From Chloroflexota bacterium (GTDB taxonomy: Bacteria > Chloroflexota > Dehalococcoidia > Dehalococcoidales > WRFJ01), in the NCBI GenBank assembly GCA_009778865.1, contig WRFJ01000001.1, forward strand, positions 1 through 26,765: 26,765 nt of DNA, read 5' to 3'. Positions 1-7,616 of the stretch are shown here, in pieces. The notes under the pieces are model-generated. The model was not told where the DNA came from, made no database searches, and saw nothing but the letters and a program-made list of their open reading frames with translations. Made by a program: the position numbers and the translations under genes. Each line of letters opens with the position of its first letter. The first letter of the stretch is position 1.

Positions 1-420
1 AAAGTGCTGGTGCGCGCTAATATTGAGCTAGGATCACATCTTTCATTGATAGGTGATTTTTTTGGTTTAACATACTATCAAAACAGTGGGGCAGCTTTTG
101 GTATTTTTCAAGATGGCACGGCTATCCTAGCTTTAATCTCTGCCTTGTTTGCCAGCGGATGCCTGTTATTATTTTTAAAACCAAATATAATCCCGCAATT
201 AAACAATGTTTGGGGCAATGCGGGGCTTACTTTACTTTTTAGCGGGTCGGTAGGCAATCTTATAGATCGTATTTTTTTGGGTTTTGTTACCGATTGGATC
301 AAACTGGGGCCCATACCTAACTTCAACGTCGCCGACGGCTGTGTAACTGTAGGCGTTATATTACTGTTAATTTTCGTGTTACTGCCAGAACTCTTTAAGA
401 AAGAGCAACGGCATGCCTGA
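1..420 (+). CDS. lspA: Lipoprotein signal peptidase (signal peptidase II), 5' end cut off by window
   Basis: This inner-membrane aspartyl protease removes the signal peptide from diacylglyceryl-modified prolipoproteins. The frame is open from base 1 (K-V-L-V-R-A-N...), so the start lies outside the window. About 139 codons are present of a family length near 160, and the missing part would hold the first membrane helix. Visible family motifs are YYQNSGAAFGIF, then SGSVGNLIDR and FNVADGCVTVGV; the Asp residues of the last two are the catalytic pair. Hydrophobic stretches fit the remaining helices. The 3' end overlaps the next gene by 8 bases, indicating translational coupling. The likely substrates include the two lipoproteins encoded in this window. 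Confidence 0.93.
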   Translation, partial: KVLVRANIELGSHLSLIGDFFGLTYYQNSGAAFGIFQDGTAILALISALFASGCLLLFLKPNIIPQLNNVWGNAGLTLLFSGSVGNLIDRIFLGFVTDWIKLGPIPNFNVADGCVTVGVILLLIFVLLPELFKKEQRHA

Positions 421-1309
421 CTTTATAATAGAAAAAGCCGATGATGGGTTAAGATTAGATGTCTTTTTAAGTCAAAAGACCAAATTTACACGTGCTAAAA
501 TAAAAAAACTTATTGATGGCGGTCAAACGACTGTTGACCAATGTTTAGTTAATAAAAACGGACTTATCGTTAAGAACGGCATGCAGATAACAATCAATAT
601 ACGTAACCCGCAGCCTCTTGATGTGGCAGCTTATGACTTTCCGCTAAACATAGTTTTTGAAGATGAATATTTTTTAGTTGTAGATAAGCCAGCCGGTCTG
701 GTGGTACATCCAGCGCCAGGTCACTATGACGACACTTTAGTAAACGCCCTTAAAGCTAAATATGACAATCTACCCAGCCTAGGAGGACAGGAACGCGCCG
801 GCATCGTTCACAGACTGGATATGGACACCAGCGGTTTAATACTGATAGCTAAAAGTGAAGAAGCCATCGTATATTTCTCGCAGCTTTTCCAGCAACACCA
901 AATTGAAAAACACTACATAGCATTAGTAAAAGGCCGACCTGCAAACAACTACGGACGTATAGAAGCTCCCATCGGTCGTCATCCCAAAAACCGCCAAAAA
1001 ATGTCCGTTAACACCAAGGGACGTGAAGCTATAACCGAGTATACTGTTAAAGAATACTATAAAAATCATGCTCTTTTGGATATAAAACTACTGACTGGGC
1101 GCACTCATCAAATACGTGTACATCTAGCGGCTATAGGCCACCCAGTATACGGAGACTGTCTTTACGGCCAAGAAGAAAAGAATCTTACCAGGCACTTTTT
1201 GCATGCTGGCTATCTTTTATTTACTCACCCTAAGAGCAAAAAGCTGATGCAATTTTCCTCACCGCTACCTAAAAACTTAAGCGATATTTTAAAAAATACC
1301 AGCCTTTAA
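413..1309 (+). CDS. rluD: RluD-family 23S rRNA pseudouridine synthase
   Basis: This enzyme isomerises uridine to pseudouridine in large-subunit rRNA. The 298-residue length is normal for the RluA/RluC/RluD group. An N-terminal S4 RNA-binding domain (about residues 10-70) precedes the catalytic domain. The catalytic motif GIVHRLDMDTSGL contains the essential Asp, and the later block RTHQIRVHLAAIGHPVYGD is typical. The ATG at 413 lies inside the end of lspA and gives the expected N-terminus. The subfamily (RluD versus RluC/RluA) and the exact target uridines cannot be fixed from this sequence; pairing with lspA is a common gene order in many bacteria and favours the RluD type. Confidence 0.9.
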   Translation: MPDFIIEKADDGLRLDVFLSQKTKFTRAKIKKLIDGGQTTVDQCLVNKNGLIVKNGMQITINIRNPQPLDVAAYDFPLNIVFEDEYFLVVDKPAGLVVHPAPGHYDDTLVNALKAKYDNLPSLGGQERAGIVHRLDMDTSGLILIAKSEEAIVYFSQLFQQHQIEKHYIALVKGRPANNYGRIEAPIGRHPKNRQKMSVNTKGREAITEYTVKEYYKNHALLDIKLLTGRTHQIRVHLAAIGHPVYGDCLYGQEEKNLTRHFLHAGYLLFTHPKSKKLMQFSSPLPKNLSDILKNTSL

Positions 1310-1324
1310 GAGAATCTATGGCAA

Positions 1325-1333
1325 TGCTATAAT
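1325..1333 (+). promoter_or_regulatory. Possible extended -10 promoter for the lipoprotein-gltX pair
   Basis: TGCTATAAT matches an extended -10 box (TGnTATAAT). No good -35 box lies 17-18 bases upstream, as expected for this promoter type. It sits inside a dyad (1317-1325 pairing with 1344-1352, 9 bp, 18-base loop) that could instead be a weak terminator for rluD. A transcript would carry a leader of about 160 bases before the ATG at 1498; I see no riboswitch in it. Confidence 0.35.
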
Positions 1334-1497
1334 AAATGCATTAATTGCCATAAGTATGAATAATATTTTGATAAGTAAACATTGGCTTAATTTTAGCAGC
1401 GTTTGCTAGTTGTTTGACTGATATATTTATCTTATTAATGTTTGATTAATCTTAATAGTTTATATTTAGCAAAGAAGGTTTTACAAGGAGAAATACA

Positions 1498-2007
1498 ATG
1501 AAAAAGCCAACAAAAATATTTTTGGTTTTACTAAGCTCAGTTTTGCTTCTGGCAGGTGTGATCGGTACCACCGGTTGTATGTTTACTGATGACAGCAATA
1601 GTGTCAAATCTTACGCCGTAAATAAAACTATAACGTTTGCTAAAGTCAAATACACCGTGACCGAAACAATACGCTCTGCTACTCTAAACGATATAGCCGC
1701 TCCTGAAGATTACGAGTATTTGACTATTACCGTCAAGATAGAAAATACCGTCAACAACCGCATGACTTTTAACCAGCTGTGTTGGCGTTATGTAGATACC
1801 AACCATATAGAACGCGATTGTCTCAATGATGCTCAATACCAAACTTCCACCTCTATGGGCGCAGGTGCTATCGTAGCTAAAAATTCCACTCCTTTTGTCA
1901 GTACTATTAGTTTTTTAGTTAAAACAGGCGAAACTGGTTTGATCAATTTCTACTTTACTTTAGATTCTTTAGTAGCCGGATTTGCCATTGATCTAAGCAA
2001 AAAATAA
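1498..2007 (+). CDS. Predicted lipoprotein with a DUF4352-like Ig-type domain, function unknown
   Basis: The product is 169 residues. It begins with a lipoprotein signal peptide: MKKPTK, a hydrophobic core, then the lipobox T-T-G-C, with Cys27 as the lipidated residue. The mature part resembles DUF4352-type extracellular beta-sandwich domains: a beta-rich block beginning FAKVKYTVTET, followed by EYLTITVKIENTVNNRMTF. Such domains occur on many Gram-positive and Chloroflexota cell-surface lipoproteins and have no assigned reaction. A strong ribosome binding site (AAGGAGA) lies 8 bases before the ATG. The stop is only 8 bases before gltX, so the two genes are probably cotranscribed even though their functions look unrelated. 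The DUF4352 assignment is tentative. Confidence 0.7.
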   Translation: MKKPTKIFLVLLSSVLLLAGVIGTTGCMFTDDSNSVKSYAVNKTITFAKVKYTVTETIRSATLNDIAAPEDYEYLTITVKIENTVNNRMTFNQLCWRYVDTNHIERDCLNDAQYQTSTSMGAGAIVAKNSTPFVSTISFLVKTGETGLINFYFTLDSLVAGFAIDLSKK

Positions 2008-2015
2008 GAGTACAT

Positions 2016-3491
2016 ATGGGAAAAGAAGTAAGAGTACGCTATGCTCCTAGCCCCACCGGACTTCCGCACGTGGGTAATATACGTACAGCCTTATTTAACT
2101 GGCTGTTTGCACGCCATTACGGAGGTAAATTTATCGTACGTATAGAAGATACCGATCGTGCACGATATGTGGATACAGCCACCGAGGCTATGCTGGACGG
2201 CCTGCGCTGGTTAGGCATAGATTGGGATGAAGGTCCTCAAGTAGGTGGCCTCTATGCTTCTTATTTTCAAAGCGAGCGCTTACCACTTTATCAACAGGCC
2301 GCAAGCAAACTGGTAAGCGAAGGTAAGGCTTATTATTGCTACTGTACACCCGAGCGTCTTGATAAAATGAGAGAAACGCAAATTGCTGCCAAAACTCCTC
2401 CGGGCTACGATCGTACTTGTCGCTCTTTAAGTGATGCTCAAAGGGCTGCATTGGAAAAACAAAGCCTGCCATGCGTAGTACGCTTTAAGTGTCCTTCTAA
2501 TGGCAAAACTGTCTTTAACGACGCTATACGTGGTCAAGTAGAGTTTGAAAATGCCTTGCTAGATGATTTTATTATTTTAAAAAGCGACGGCTACCCCACT
2601 TATCATTTAGCCAACGTAGTAGATGATGCTGCTATGCATATCAGCCATGTACTGCGTGCCGAAGAATGGATACCCTCCACGCCTAAGCATATTTTATTAT
2701 ATGAAGCTTTAGATCTTAAAGACCATGTACCTATTTTTGCCCATATGCCTATGATTTTAGGCCCCGATAAAAGCAAGCTTTCCAAAAGACATGGTGCAAT
2801 AGCCATCACAGCCTACAAAGAAGAAGGCTATTTACCGGAAAGTATGTTTAACTTTTTAGCTCTTTTAGGTTGGGCCTACGATGATAAGACTGAGATTTTC
2901 GACTGTCAAGAATTGATAAAATATTTTGATCTTAATAAAGTATCCAAAACAGCAGCTATCTTTAATGTGGATAAACTTAATTGGATGAACGGCATGTATA
3001 TTCGCTCTTTAGAACCGACCGACTTGGCTGCCCGTATGCAACCTTTAGTTGAAGAGCATATAAAAAAGCTTACGATACAGGATGTACAATATTTGCAAGA
3101 TATCACACCACTTATCCAAGAGCGCATTAAGCTCCTAAATAAAGAAAATGTAGTAGAACCCATCCGCTTTTTCTTTACCGATAAACTAGAGTATAGCACT
3201 GACAATCTAAAAGCCTCCAAACTGGAAAAAGAGCCAACACAAAAAGTAATATCGACTGTAAAAGAAAGACTGCAAACATTAAATGAATTTAGTGATAAAA
3301 ATTTAGAGATAATCATCAAGCCCCTGTTGGAACAAAGCAGTCTTAAGCCCGGACAATTCTATGGAGCTTTGCGCTGGGCGGTATCGGCCAGCGAAGTTTC
3401 TCCACCCATCTACTCAACCATGCGCGTACTGGGTAAAGAACGAGTAATTAATAGAATGCAAGATGCTTTAGCCGCTCTTAAAACTTTTTAG
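2016..3491 (+). CDS. gltX: Glutamyl-tRNA synthetase
   Basis: This class I aminoacyl-tRNA synthetase charges tRNA-Glu (and tRNA-Gln in organisms using the transamidation route). The 491-residue length is normal. The N-terminus APSPTGLPHVGNIRTALFNW carries the HIGH-type ATP motif (PHVGN), and KLSKRHG is the KMSKS-type motif. The Cys-rich insertion near residues 107-137 (CYC...C) resembles the zinc-binding region of the E. coli enzyme. The C-terminal third is the helical anticodon-binding domain. The start codon follows the upstream lipoprotein stop closely, with only a weak AAGAG ribosome binding site, suggesting coupling. A 16-bp perfect hairpin ends the unit. Confidence 0.97.
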   Translation: MGKEVRVRYAPSPTGLPHVGNIRTALFNWLFARHYGGKFIVRIEDTDRARYVDTATEAMLDGLRWLGIDWDEGPQVGGLYASYFQSERLPLYQQAASKLVSEGKAYYCYCTPERLDKMRETQIAAKTPPGYDRTCRSLSDAQRAALEKQSLPCVVRFKCPSNGKTVFNDAIRGQVEFENALLDDFIILKSDGYPTYHLANVVDDAAMHISHVLRAEEWIPSTPKHILLYEALDLKDHVPIFAHMPMILGPDKSKLSKRHGAIAITAYKEEGYLPESMFNFLALLGWAYDDKTEIFDCQELIKYFDLNKVSKTAAIFNVDKLNWMNGMYIRSLEPTDLAARMQPLVEEHIKKLTIQDVQYLQDITPLIQERIKLLNKENVVEPIRFFFTDKLEYSTDNLKASKLEKEPTQKVISTVKERLQTLNEFSDKNLEIIIKPLLEQSSLKPGQFYGALRWAVSASEVSPPIYSTMRVLGKERVINRMQDALAALKTF

Positions 3492-3500
3492 ATTTGGCCC

Positions 3501-3543
3501 TAAACGATAAATGGCCCACCATAAATAGGCCATTTATCGTTTA
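3501..3543. terminator. Bidirectional hairpin terminator between gltX and the ATPase gene
   Basis: A perfect 16-bp inverted repeat (3501-3516 with 3528-3543) has an 11-base loop. It lies between two convergent genes, 10 bases after the gltX stop and 11 bases before the ATPase stop. The outer part of the stem is AT-rich, so it can act on both strands. Confidence 0.85.
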
Positions 3544-3554
3544 CAAGCAGTTAT

Positions 3555-6197
3555 TTATTTTAGACTATTTTTAGCATATCTGCTATCGGTAATGGCATCA
3601 CGAATAACTTTATAGGTCTGAATAATAAACGTAGGAGCAAAAGCTAAAGCAACAATCTGCCATATTTGTGCACCGTTTAACGGTTCAACCTGAAAAGCTC
3701 CCTGTAAAACAGGAACGAAGAGAGCACAGACTAACAAAGATACGCCGGCACCAAAAGCCATCCAACTGTATTTATTTGCTAAAATACCCAGCTTGAAGAT
3801 AGAGCCTTTGCCACGGCAGTTAAAACCATGGAACAGTCTGGCTAAAGTAAGAGTAGCAAAAGCCATGGTCATAGCCATAGTCGCACTGTGTGCATAACCA
3901 ATATAAAAAGCCCACATGACAAAAAAACCTATCGACAAACCCTGGACGCAGATAGCCGTTAGCAGATAACGATTTAAAATAGGTTCTTTAGAGTCCCGCG
4001 GTTTATCTTTTAATAAATTCTGGCGCGGACTTTCCATACCGATGGCAATAGCCGGCAGACTATCAGTCAGTAAATTGATAAACAAAAGCTGCACAGCAGC
4101 AAAAGGCATAGGCAATGCAACTACCGAAGCGTATAACACTCCTAAAATGGCAGCAAAATTGCCACTCAGTAAGAAGCGAACAGAATTTTTGATGTTATTG
4201 TAAATGTTGCGACCGTTAGCTACAGCTTTTACAATAGTAGCAAAATTATCGTCAGCCAAAATAACGGCGGCAGCATCCTTGGAAACAGCGGTGCCAGTCA
4301 TACCCATAGCCACACCCACATCAGCCTTTTTTAAAGCTGGGGCATCATTTACACCATCGCCAGTCATAGCCACAATATTGCCGCGCTTTTGCCAAGCGTC
4401 AACTATACGAATTTTGTGTTCTGGAGAAACCCGAGCGTAAACAACAATATGAGCAATCTTTAAAGATAAATCTTCATCGCTCATTTGATTTAACTCGCAG
4501 CCATCTACAGCTATGTCCTCGTCGCGCATAATACCTATCTGACGGGCAATGGCAGTCGCTGTGGTTTTATGATCACCGGTAATCATCACTGTTTTGATAC
4601 CGGCCAGCCTAGCTGCCTTTACTGATTCTATAGACTCCAAACGCGGGGGGTCCATTAGTGAAATTAAACCAATAAAAGTAAAATCCTGCTCGTCCTCCAA
4701 AGTTATCATATGTTCGTTTTTAAATGTTTTATAAGCAAAAGCCAGTACACGCAAGCCGTTTTGTGACAGTTTTTCGTTAATATTAAAGATCTCTCTTTTA
4801 TCATCAGCGGTAAATTCTTTAACGATGCCAGCAATTTCAATATGTTTTACCAAAGGCAAAATGACATCTAAAGCGCCCTTGGTGTACATGGTATATTGAC
4901 CGTTTATACAGTGTAAAGTGCTCATCATTTTACGGCCAGAGTCAAAAGCCAGTTCACTAAGACGCTGGTGTTTCCCCCGATGCTCTTCTTCATGCATACC
5001 CAATCTATGGCCCAAATTTACCAAAGCCACCTCAGTAGGATCACCTATATTTTGACCATTACGAACAGTAGCATCACTGGCCAATATAGCAGCATTTAAA
5101 AGTCGAGCATGTTGAGGATTTTGTGTTACCAAGTCATCACTGGACATCAGTATGCCATCAACGTAAGCCTGTTGGGTAACCATTTTATTTTGCGTAAGAG
5201 TACCGGTTTTGTCAGAGCAGATAACAGATACGGCACCCAAACTTTCCACTGCTTTAAGCTCTTTAATGATAGCATTAGCTTTAGCTATTTTTTGTGTACC
5301 TACTGCCAGCACAATAGTAACAATAGCACTTAAAGCTTCCGGTATGGCAGCTACCGCTAAAGCTACAGCAAAAAGCAGGGCATCAGTAAAACTGTAGTTT
5401 TGAATCATATTTAAAGCAAATATCAAAATACAGATGGCTATAATGACCATGGCCAACTTTTTGCCAAAATTATCCAAACTGATCTGTAGTGGCGTTTTCC
5501 TTTGCTGGGTTTGGTTCATCAGAAAAGCAATCTTACCTATTTCAGTGTGCATAGCAGTAGCTGTAACTGCCATATAGGCGCGCCCATAAGTAACCAATGA
5601 ACCACTGTATACCATATTTTTGCGATCTCCAAGCGGCAAATCGCTTGCTTCTATAATATCTATAGTTTTGTCTATACTATGGCTTTCACCTGTAAGTGAG
5701 CTTTCATTAACCTGCAAAGAAAAATTCTCTATAATGCGCCCATCGGCTACTACCAAATCTCCTGCTTCCAACGACACAATATCACCTTTAACTATCTCTG
5801 CAGCAGCCATTTCAGTTTTGATGCCATCACGTATAACTTTGGCAGTAGGTGCCGATAAAGCTTTAAGACTTTCCAGAGACTTTTCGGCCTTAAAGTGCTG
5901 TACAGTGCCTAATATGGCATTTAATATAAGCACCGCCACAATAACAATACAACTTTCAATAGACTTGGAAACCGCTGAGATAGCAGCGGCTATTAATAAT
6001 ATAATGACCAATAAGTCTTTAAATTGCTCAAAAAATACTCGAATGACGCTTTTCTTTTCGCCTTCGGATAAAGTGTTGGGACCGTCTTGTTGCAAACGCT
6101 TAGCAGCTTCTTGAATACTCAAACCTTGTCGCCTGCCGGCCAGCTCATTAAGTGTATCTTGGGCACTTAAATTAAAAAAATCTTTTTTGTCAGACAT
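3555..6197 (-). CDS. Cation-transporting P-type ATPase (PMCA/SERCA-like; Ca2+ or Mn2+ exporter)
   Basis: This membrane pump uses ATP to expel a divalent cation. The 880-residue protein has the type II order: N-terminal cation-ATPase domain, actuator loop with LTGES, ICSDKTGTLT with phosphorylated Asp329, nucleotide domain, TGDGVNDAPALKKADVGVAMG hinge, and six C-terminal helices. Site-II residues are kept: IPEAL in helix 4 and NLLTDSLPA in helix 6. The helix-5 Glu of SERCA site I is replaced by Ala (SGNFAA), so one transported ion per cycle is likely, as in PMCA pumps. I start at MSDKKDFF, preceded by AAGAAGAG; the in-frame ATG at 6242 has no ribosome binding site and lies in the regulatory leader. 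The riboswitch upstream favours Mn2+ homeostasis, though Ca2+ transport is also possible. Confidence 0.93.
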   Translation of the reverse strand: MSDKKDFFNLSAQDTLNELAGRRQGLSIQEAAKRLQQDGPNTLSEGEKKSVIRVFFEQFKDLLVIILLIAAAISAVSKSIESCIVIVAVLILNAILGTVQHFKAEKSLESLKALSAPTAKVIRDGIKTEMAAAEIVKGDIVSLEAGDLVVADGRIIENFSLQVNESSLTGESHSIDKTIDIIEASDLPLGDRKNMVYSGSLVTYGRAYMAVTATAMHTEIGKIAFLMNQTQQRKTPLQISLDNFGKKLAMVIIAICILIFALNMIQNYSFTDALLFAVALAVAAIPEALSAIVTIVLAVGTQKIAKANAIIKELKAVESLGAVSVICSDKTGTLTQNKMVTQQAYVDGILMSSDDLVTQNPQHARLLNAAILASDATVRNGQNIGDPTEVALVNLGHRLGMHEEEHRGKHQRLSELAFDSGRKMMSTLHCINGQYTMYTKGALDVILPLVKHIEIAGIVKEFTADDKREIFNINEKLSQNGLRVLAFAYKTFKNEHMITLEDEQDFTFIGLISLMDPPRLESIESVKAARLAGIKTVMITGDHKTTATAIARQIGIMRDEDIAVDGCELNQMSDEDLSLKIAHIVVYARVSPEHKIRIVDAWQKRGNIVAMTGDGVNDAPALKKADVGVAMGMTGTAVSKDAAAVILADDNFATIVKAVANGRNIYNNIKNSVRFLLSGNFAAILGVLYASVVALPMPFAAVQLLFINLLTDSLPAIAIGMESPRQNLLKDKPRDSKEPILNRYLLTAICVQGLSIGFFVMWAFYIGYAHSATMAMTMAFATLTLARLFHGFNCRGKGSIFKLGILANKYSWMAFGAGVSLLVCALFVPVLQGAFQVEPLNGAQIWQIVALAFAPTFIIQTYKVIRDAITDSRYAKNSLK

Positions 6198-6223
6198 TCT
6201 TGGACTCTTCTTAATTGTAGTAT

Positions 6224-6266
6224 AAAAAAAGACCGTTAACATGGAAACAAACGCTCAAAAGCGTTT
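6224..6266 (-). terminator. Probable expression platform (terminator region) of the riboswitch
   Basis: On the minus strand a 7-bp hairpin AAACGCT-TTTG-AGCGTTT (6249-6266) follows the aptamer, then GTTAAC (6235-6240), GGTC and seven T (6224-6230). GTTAAC is self-complementary and also occurs in the last aptamer segment (6286-6291), so alternative pairing between the two could switch a terminator ending in the T-run. The exact fold is uncertain. Confidence 0.5.
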
Positions 6267-6275
6267 AAAACCACA

Positions 6276-6367
6276 TTAAAAGTCTCGTTAACCAGTAAAT
6301 GGCGCATAGAGCCGGGTCTAAAAAGACCGTGGTGACGACAGCTATGTTGAAAACTACTCCCTTTTAA
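6276..6367 (-). promoter_or_regulatory. yybP-ykoY family (Mn2+-sensing) riboswitch aptamer
   Basis: Read on the minus strand, the leader holds the conserved blocks of this class in order: GGGAGTAG (6354-6361), GTCGTCA, a GGTCT/AGACC hairpin, CCGGCT, and GGTTAACGAGAC (6283-6294). P1 forms between 6361-6367 and 6276-6282 (TTAAAAG with CTTTTAA, 7 bp). P2 forms between CATAG and CTATG flanking the internal loop. This class is known to bind Mn2+ and to control metal exporters, including P-type ATPases. It lies just upstream of exactly such a gene. The call is from motif recognition; no covariance model was run. Confidence 0.82.
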
Positions 6368-6397
6368 AATAAAGGCCTGATTTTTCTATCTTTTTGA

Positions 6398-6426
6398 AGT
6401 ATATACCGTTCAAATGTATTTTGCAA
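6398..6426 (-). promoter_or_regulatory. Sigma70-type promoter for the riboswitch-ATPase transcript
   Basis: On the minus strand TTGCAA (6421-6426) and TATACT (6398-6403) are separated by exactly 17 bases. Transcription would start near 6391, about 24 bases before the P1 stem of the aptamer, which is the spacing expected for a riboswitch leader. Confidence 0.65.
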
Positions 6427-6475
6427 ATACGAGCACAATCGATAAAATAACAAAAATCGCTGACTATACTAATAC

Positions 6476-6505
6476 TATTGATCCCCCGATTAAATATTGC
6501 GCTAA
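6476..6505. repeat. Inverted repeat, downstream end of the IS630-type element
   Basis: TATTGA-NNNN-CCGATTAAATATTGCG-C-TAA. It matches the reverse complement of 7573-7601 at most positions. Its inner edge overlaps the transposase stop codon (TAG, read from 6504-6502 on the minus strand). Confidence 0.8.
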
Positions 6506-7545
6506 GCCGCATAAGCTGTAGTCGGTGTATTGAAGAAAGATATTATTTTATACGGATTAAGCTGAACCGACTTCATGTGAGAGCGTATATTATGCTCTAA
6601 GTCATTTTCCGAGCGCGGCATGTAACGATTACCCACTCCGCGCTTTAAGTCACTGTTAAGGTATTCTCCGGGGTTGTACTCTGGTGTATACGGCGGCAAG
6701 TAAAATATCTCCAATCTCGGCTTATGCCTTTTAACCCAAGTGGTCGCTTTTTTACTATGATGCACGCGTAGATTATCTAAAACCAAGAATACTTTCTTTT
6801 CGGTGTCTTTTACTAAGCGGCTAAAGAAATCTATAAGCTTATCTGCATTCATATTGTCTTTGTACAGCATAAAGCGCATTTTGCCACTACTGGAAACTGC
6901 TGATAGCATATTGATTTTCATCTTAATTGACTCAGTTTTTAATACGGGAGTGCGCCCGATAGGCGCATATCCCTTAGCGTAATTAGCAGTGTTCTGTATG
7001 CCGGTTTCGTCACCGAAGAATATTTGGGCGTTTTCTCTCTTGGCTTGCTCTTTTATCCCAGGGAACTCCCGTTCTACCCAATCAACTATCTTTTTAGCAT
7101 CCTGCTTGTAAGCTCGTTTTGCCGGACGTTGAACCGAGAATCCCCAACGCAAAAGATAATAACCCAAGGTGCTTAACGGCATTGACATCTTGTATGTCTG
7201 CTCAATGTACTCAGCTATGTTCTTACGCGTCCACATACAACCCTTTAGACGGAGTTGTTCCGGACTTTTGTCTATAATAACACCCCTAACGGCTCTTTCT
7301 TGTTCTATGGTTAAAACTCGGCTGCTGCCAAGTTTGCGTCCGCGCCTTTGAAGCTTAATCCCGGCAAAACCTTCATCTCTGAATTTCTTGATTGTTGACT
7401 CAACATGTCTTCGGCTTACATCCAATATTTGGGCGGTTTCCGCCCCTGTTTTACCTTGTTTTTTCAGCCTGACAATGTTTTTACGAATCTGAAACTGTTC
7501 TTTCGGGCTTAAATGTTTGGCATCCGTTCTTAATTCTTTTTCCAT
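6502..7545 (-). CDS. IS630-family transposase, DDE type
   Basis: This protein cuts and joins the element at TA target sites. The 347 residues comprise an N-terminal helix-turn-helix region (about 20-60, with TGAETAQILDVSRRHVEST), a linker with a winged-helix-like segment (about 80-150), and a DDE catalytic domain. The acidic triad is visible as Asp179 in FFGDETGIQN, Asp257 in FLVLDNLRVHHSKK and Glu294 in YTPEYNPGEYLNSDLK, the last being the IS630/Tc1-mariner signature. The gene is full length without frameshifts, so the element may still be mobile. It reads in the same direction as the neighbouring minus-strand genes and interrupts no recognisable gene. Confidence 0.95.
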   Translation of the reverse strand: MEKELRTDAKHLSPKEQFQIRKNIVRLKKQGKTGAETAQILDVSRRHVESTIKKFRDEGFAGIKLQRRGRKLGSSRVLTIEQERAVRGVIIDKSPEQLRLKGCMWTRKNIAEYIEQTYKMSMPLSTLGYYLLRWGFSVQRPAKRAYKQDAKKIVDWVEREFPGIKEQAKRENAQIFFGDETGIQNTANYAKGYAPIGRTPVLKTESIKMKINMLSAVSSSGKMRFMLYKDNMNADKLIDFFSRLVKDTEKKVFLVLDNLRVHHSKKATTWVKRHKPRLEIFYLPPYTPEYNPGEYLNSDLKRGVGNRYMPRSENDLEHNIRSHMKSVQLNPYKIISFFNTPTTAYAA

Positions 7546-7572
7546 GTTATAAGTGTATCATTTTTTAATCTA

Positions 7573-7601
7573 TTACGCAATATTTATTCGGTATGTCAAT
7601 A
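7573..7601. repeat. Inverted repeat, upstream end of the IS630-type element
   Basis: The reverse complement reads TATTGA-CATA-CCGAATAAATATTGCG-TAA and pairs with 6476-6505. It lies 28 bases upstream of the transposase ATG. Confidence 0.8.
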
Positions 7602-7616
7602 TAGCCGACAGTATGT

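Larger units (their letters stand above)
6473..7603 (-). mobile_element. IS630-type insertion sequence, apparently complete
   Basis: A single intact transposase gene is enclosed by imperfect inverted repeats (6476-6505 and 7573-7601) sharing TATTGA, four differing bases, then CCGA(A/T)TAAATATTGCG and TAA. IS630 elements insert at TA dinucleotides; TA occurs at both ends (6473-6474 and 7602-7603), although the two ends differ by one base of spacing, so the boundaries are good to a few bases only. No passenger gene is present. Confidence 0.8.

Noticed and set aside
5620..6114. 164-codon plus-strand open frame opposite the ATPase gene
   Set aside because: It is a shadow of the ATPase coding strand, with low-complexity Ser/Ile-rich sequence, no ribosome binding site and no family features.
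6198..6242. Longer start (MLTVFFYTTIKKSPR) for the P-type ATPase
   Set aside because: It has no ribosome binding site and lies in the riboswitch expression platform; MSDKKDFF at 6197 has AAGAAGAG and fits the family N-terminus.
7546..7616. Possible gene disrupted by the IS630 element
   Set aside because: The flanks join intergenic sequence to the flavoprotein stop; no broken reading frame continues across the element.
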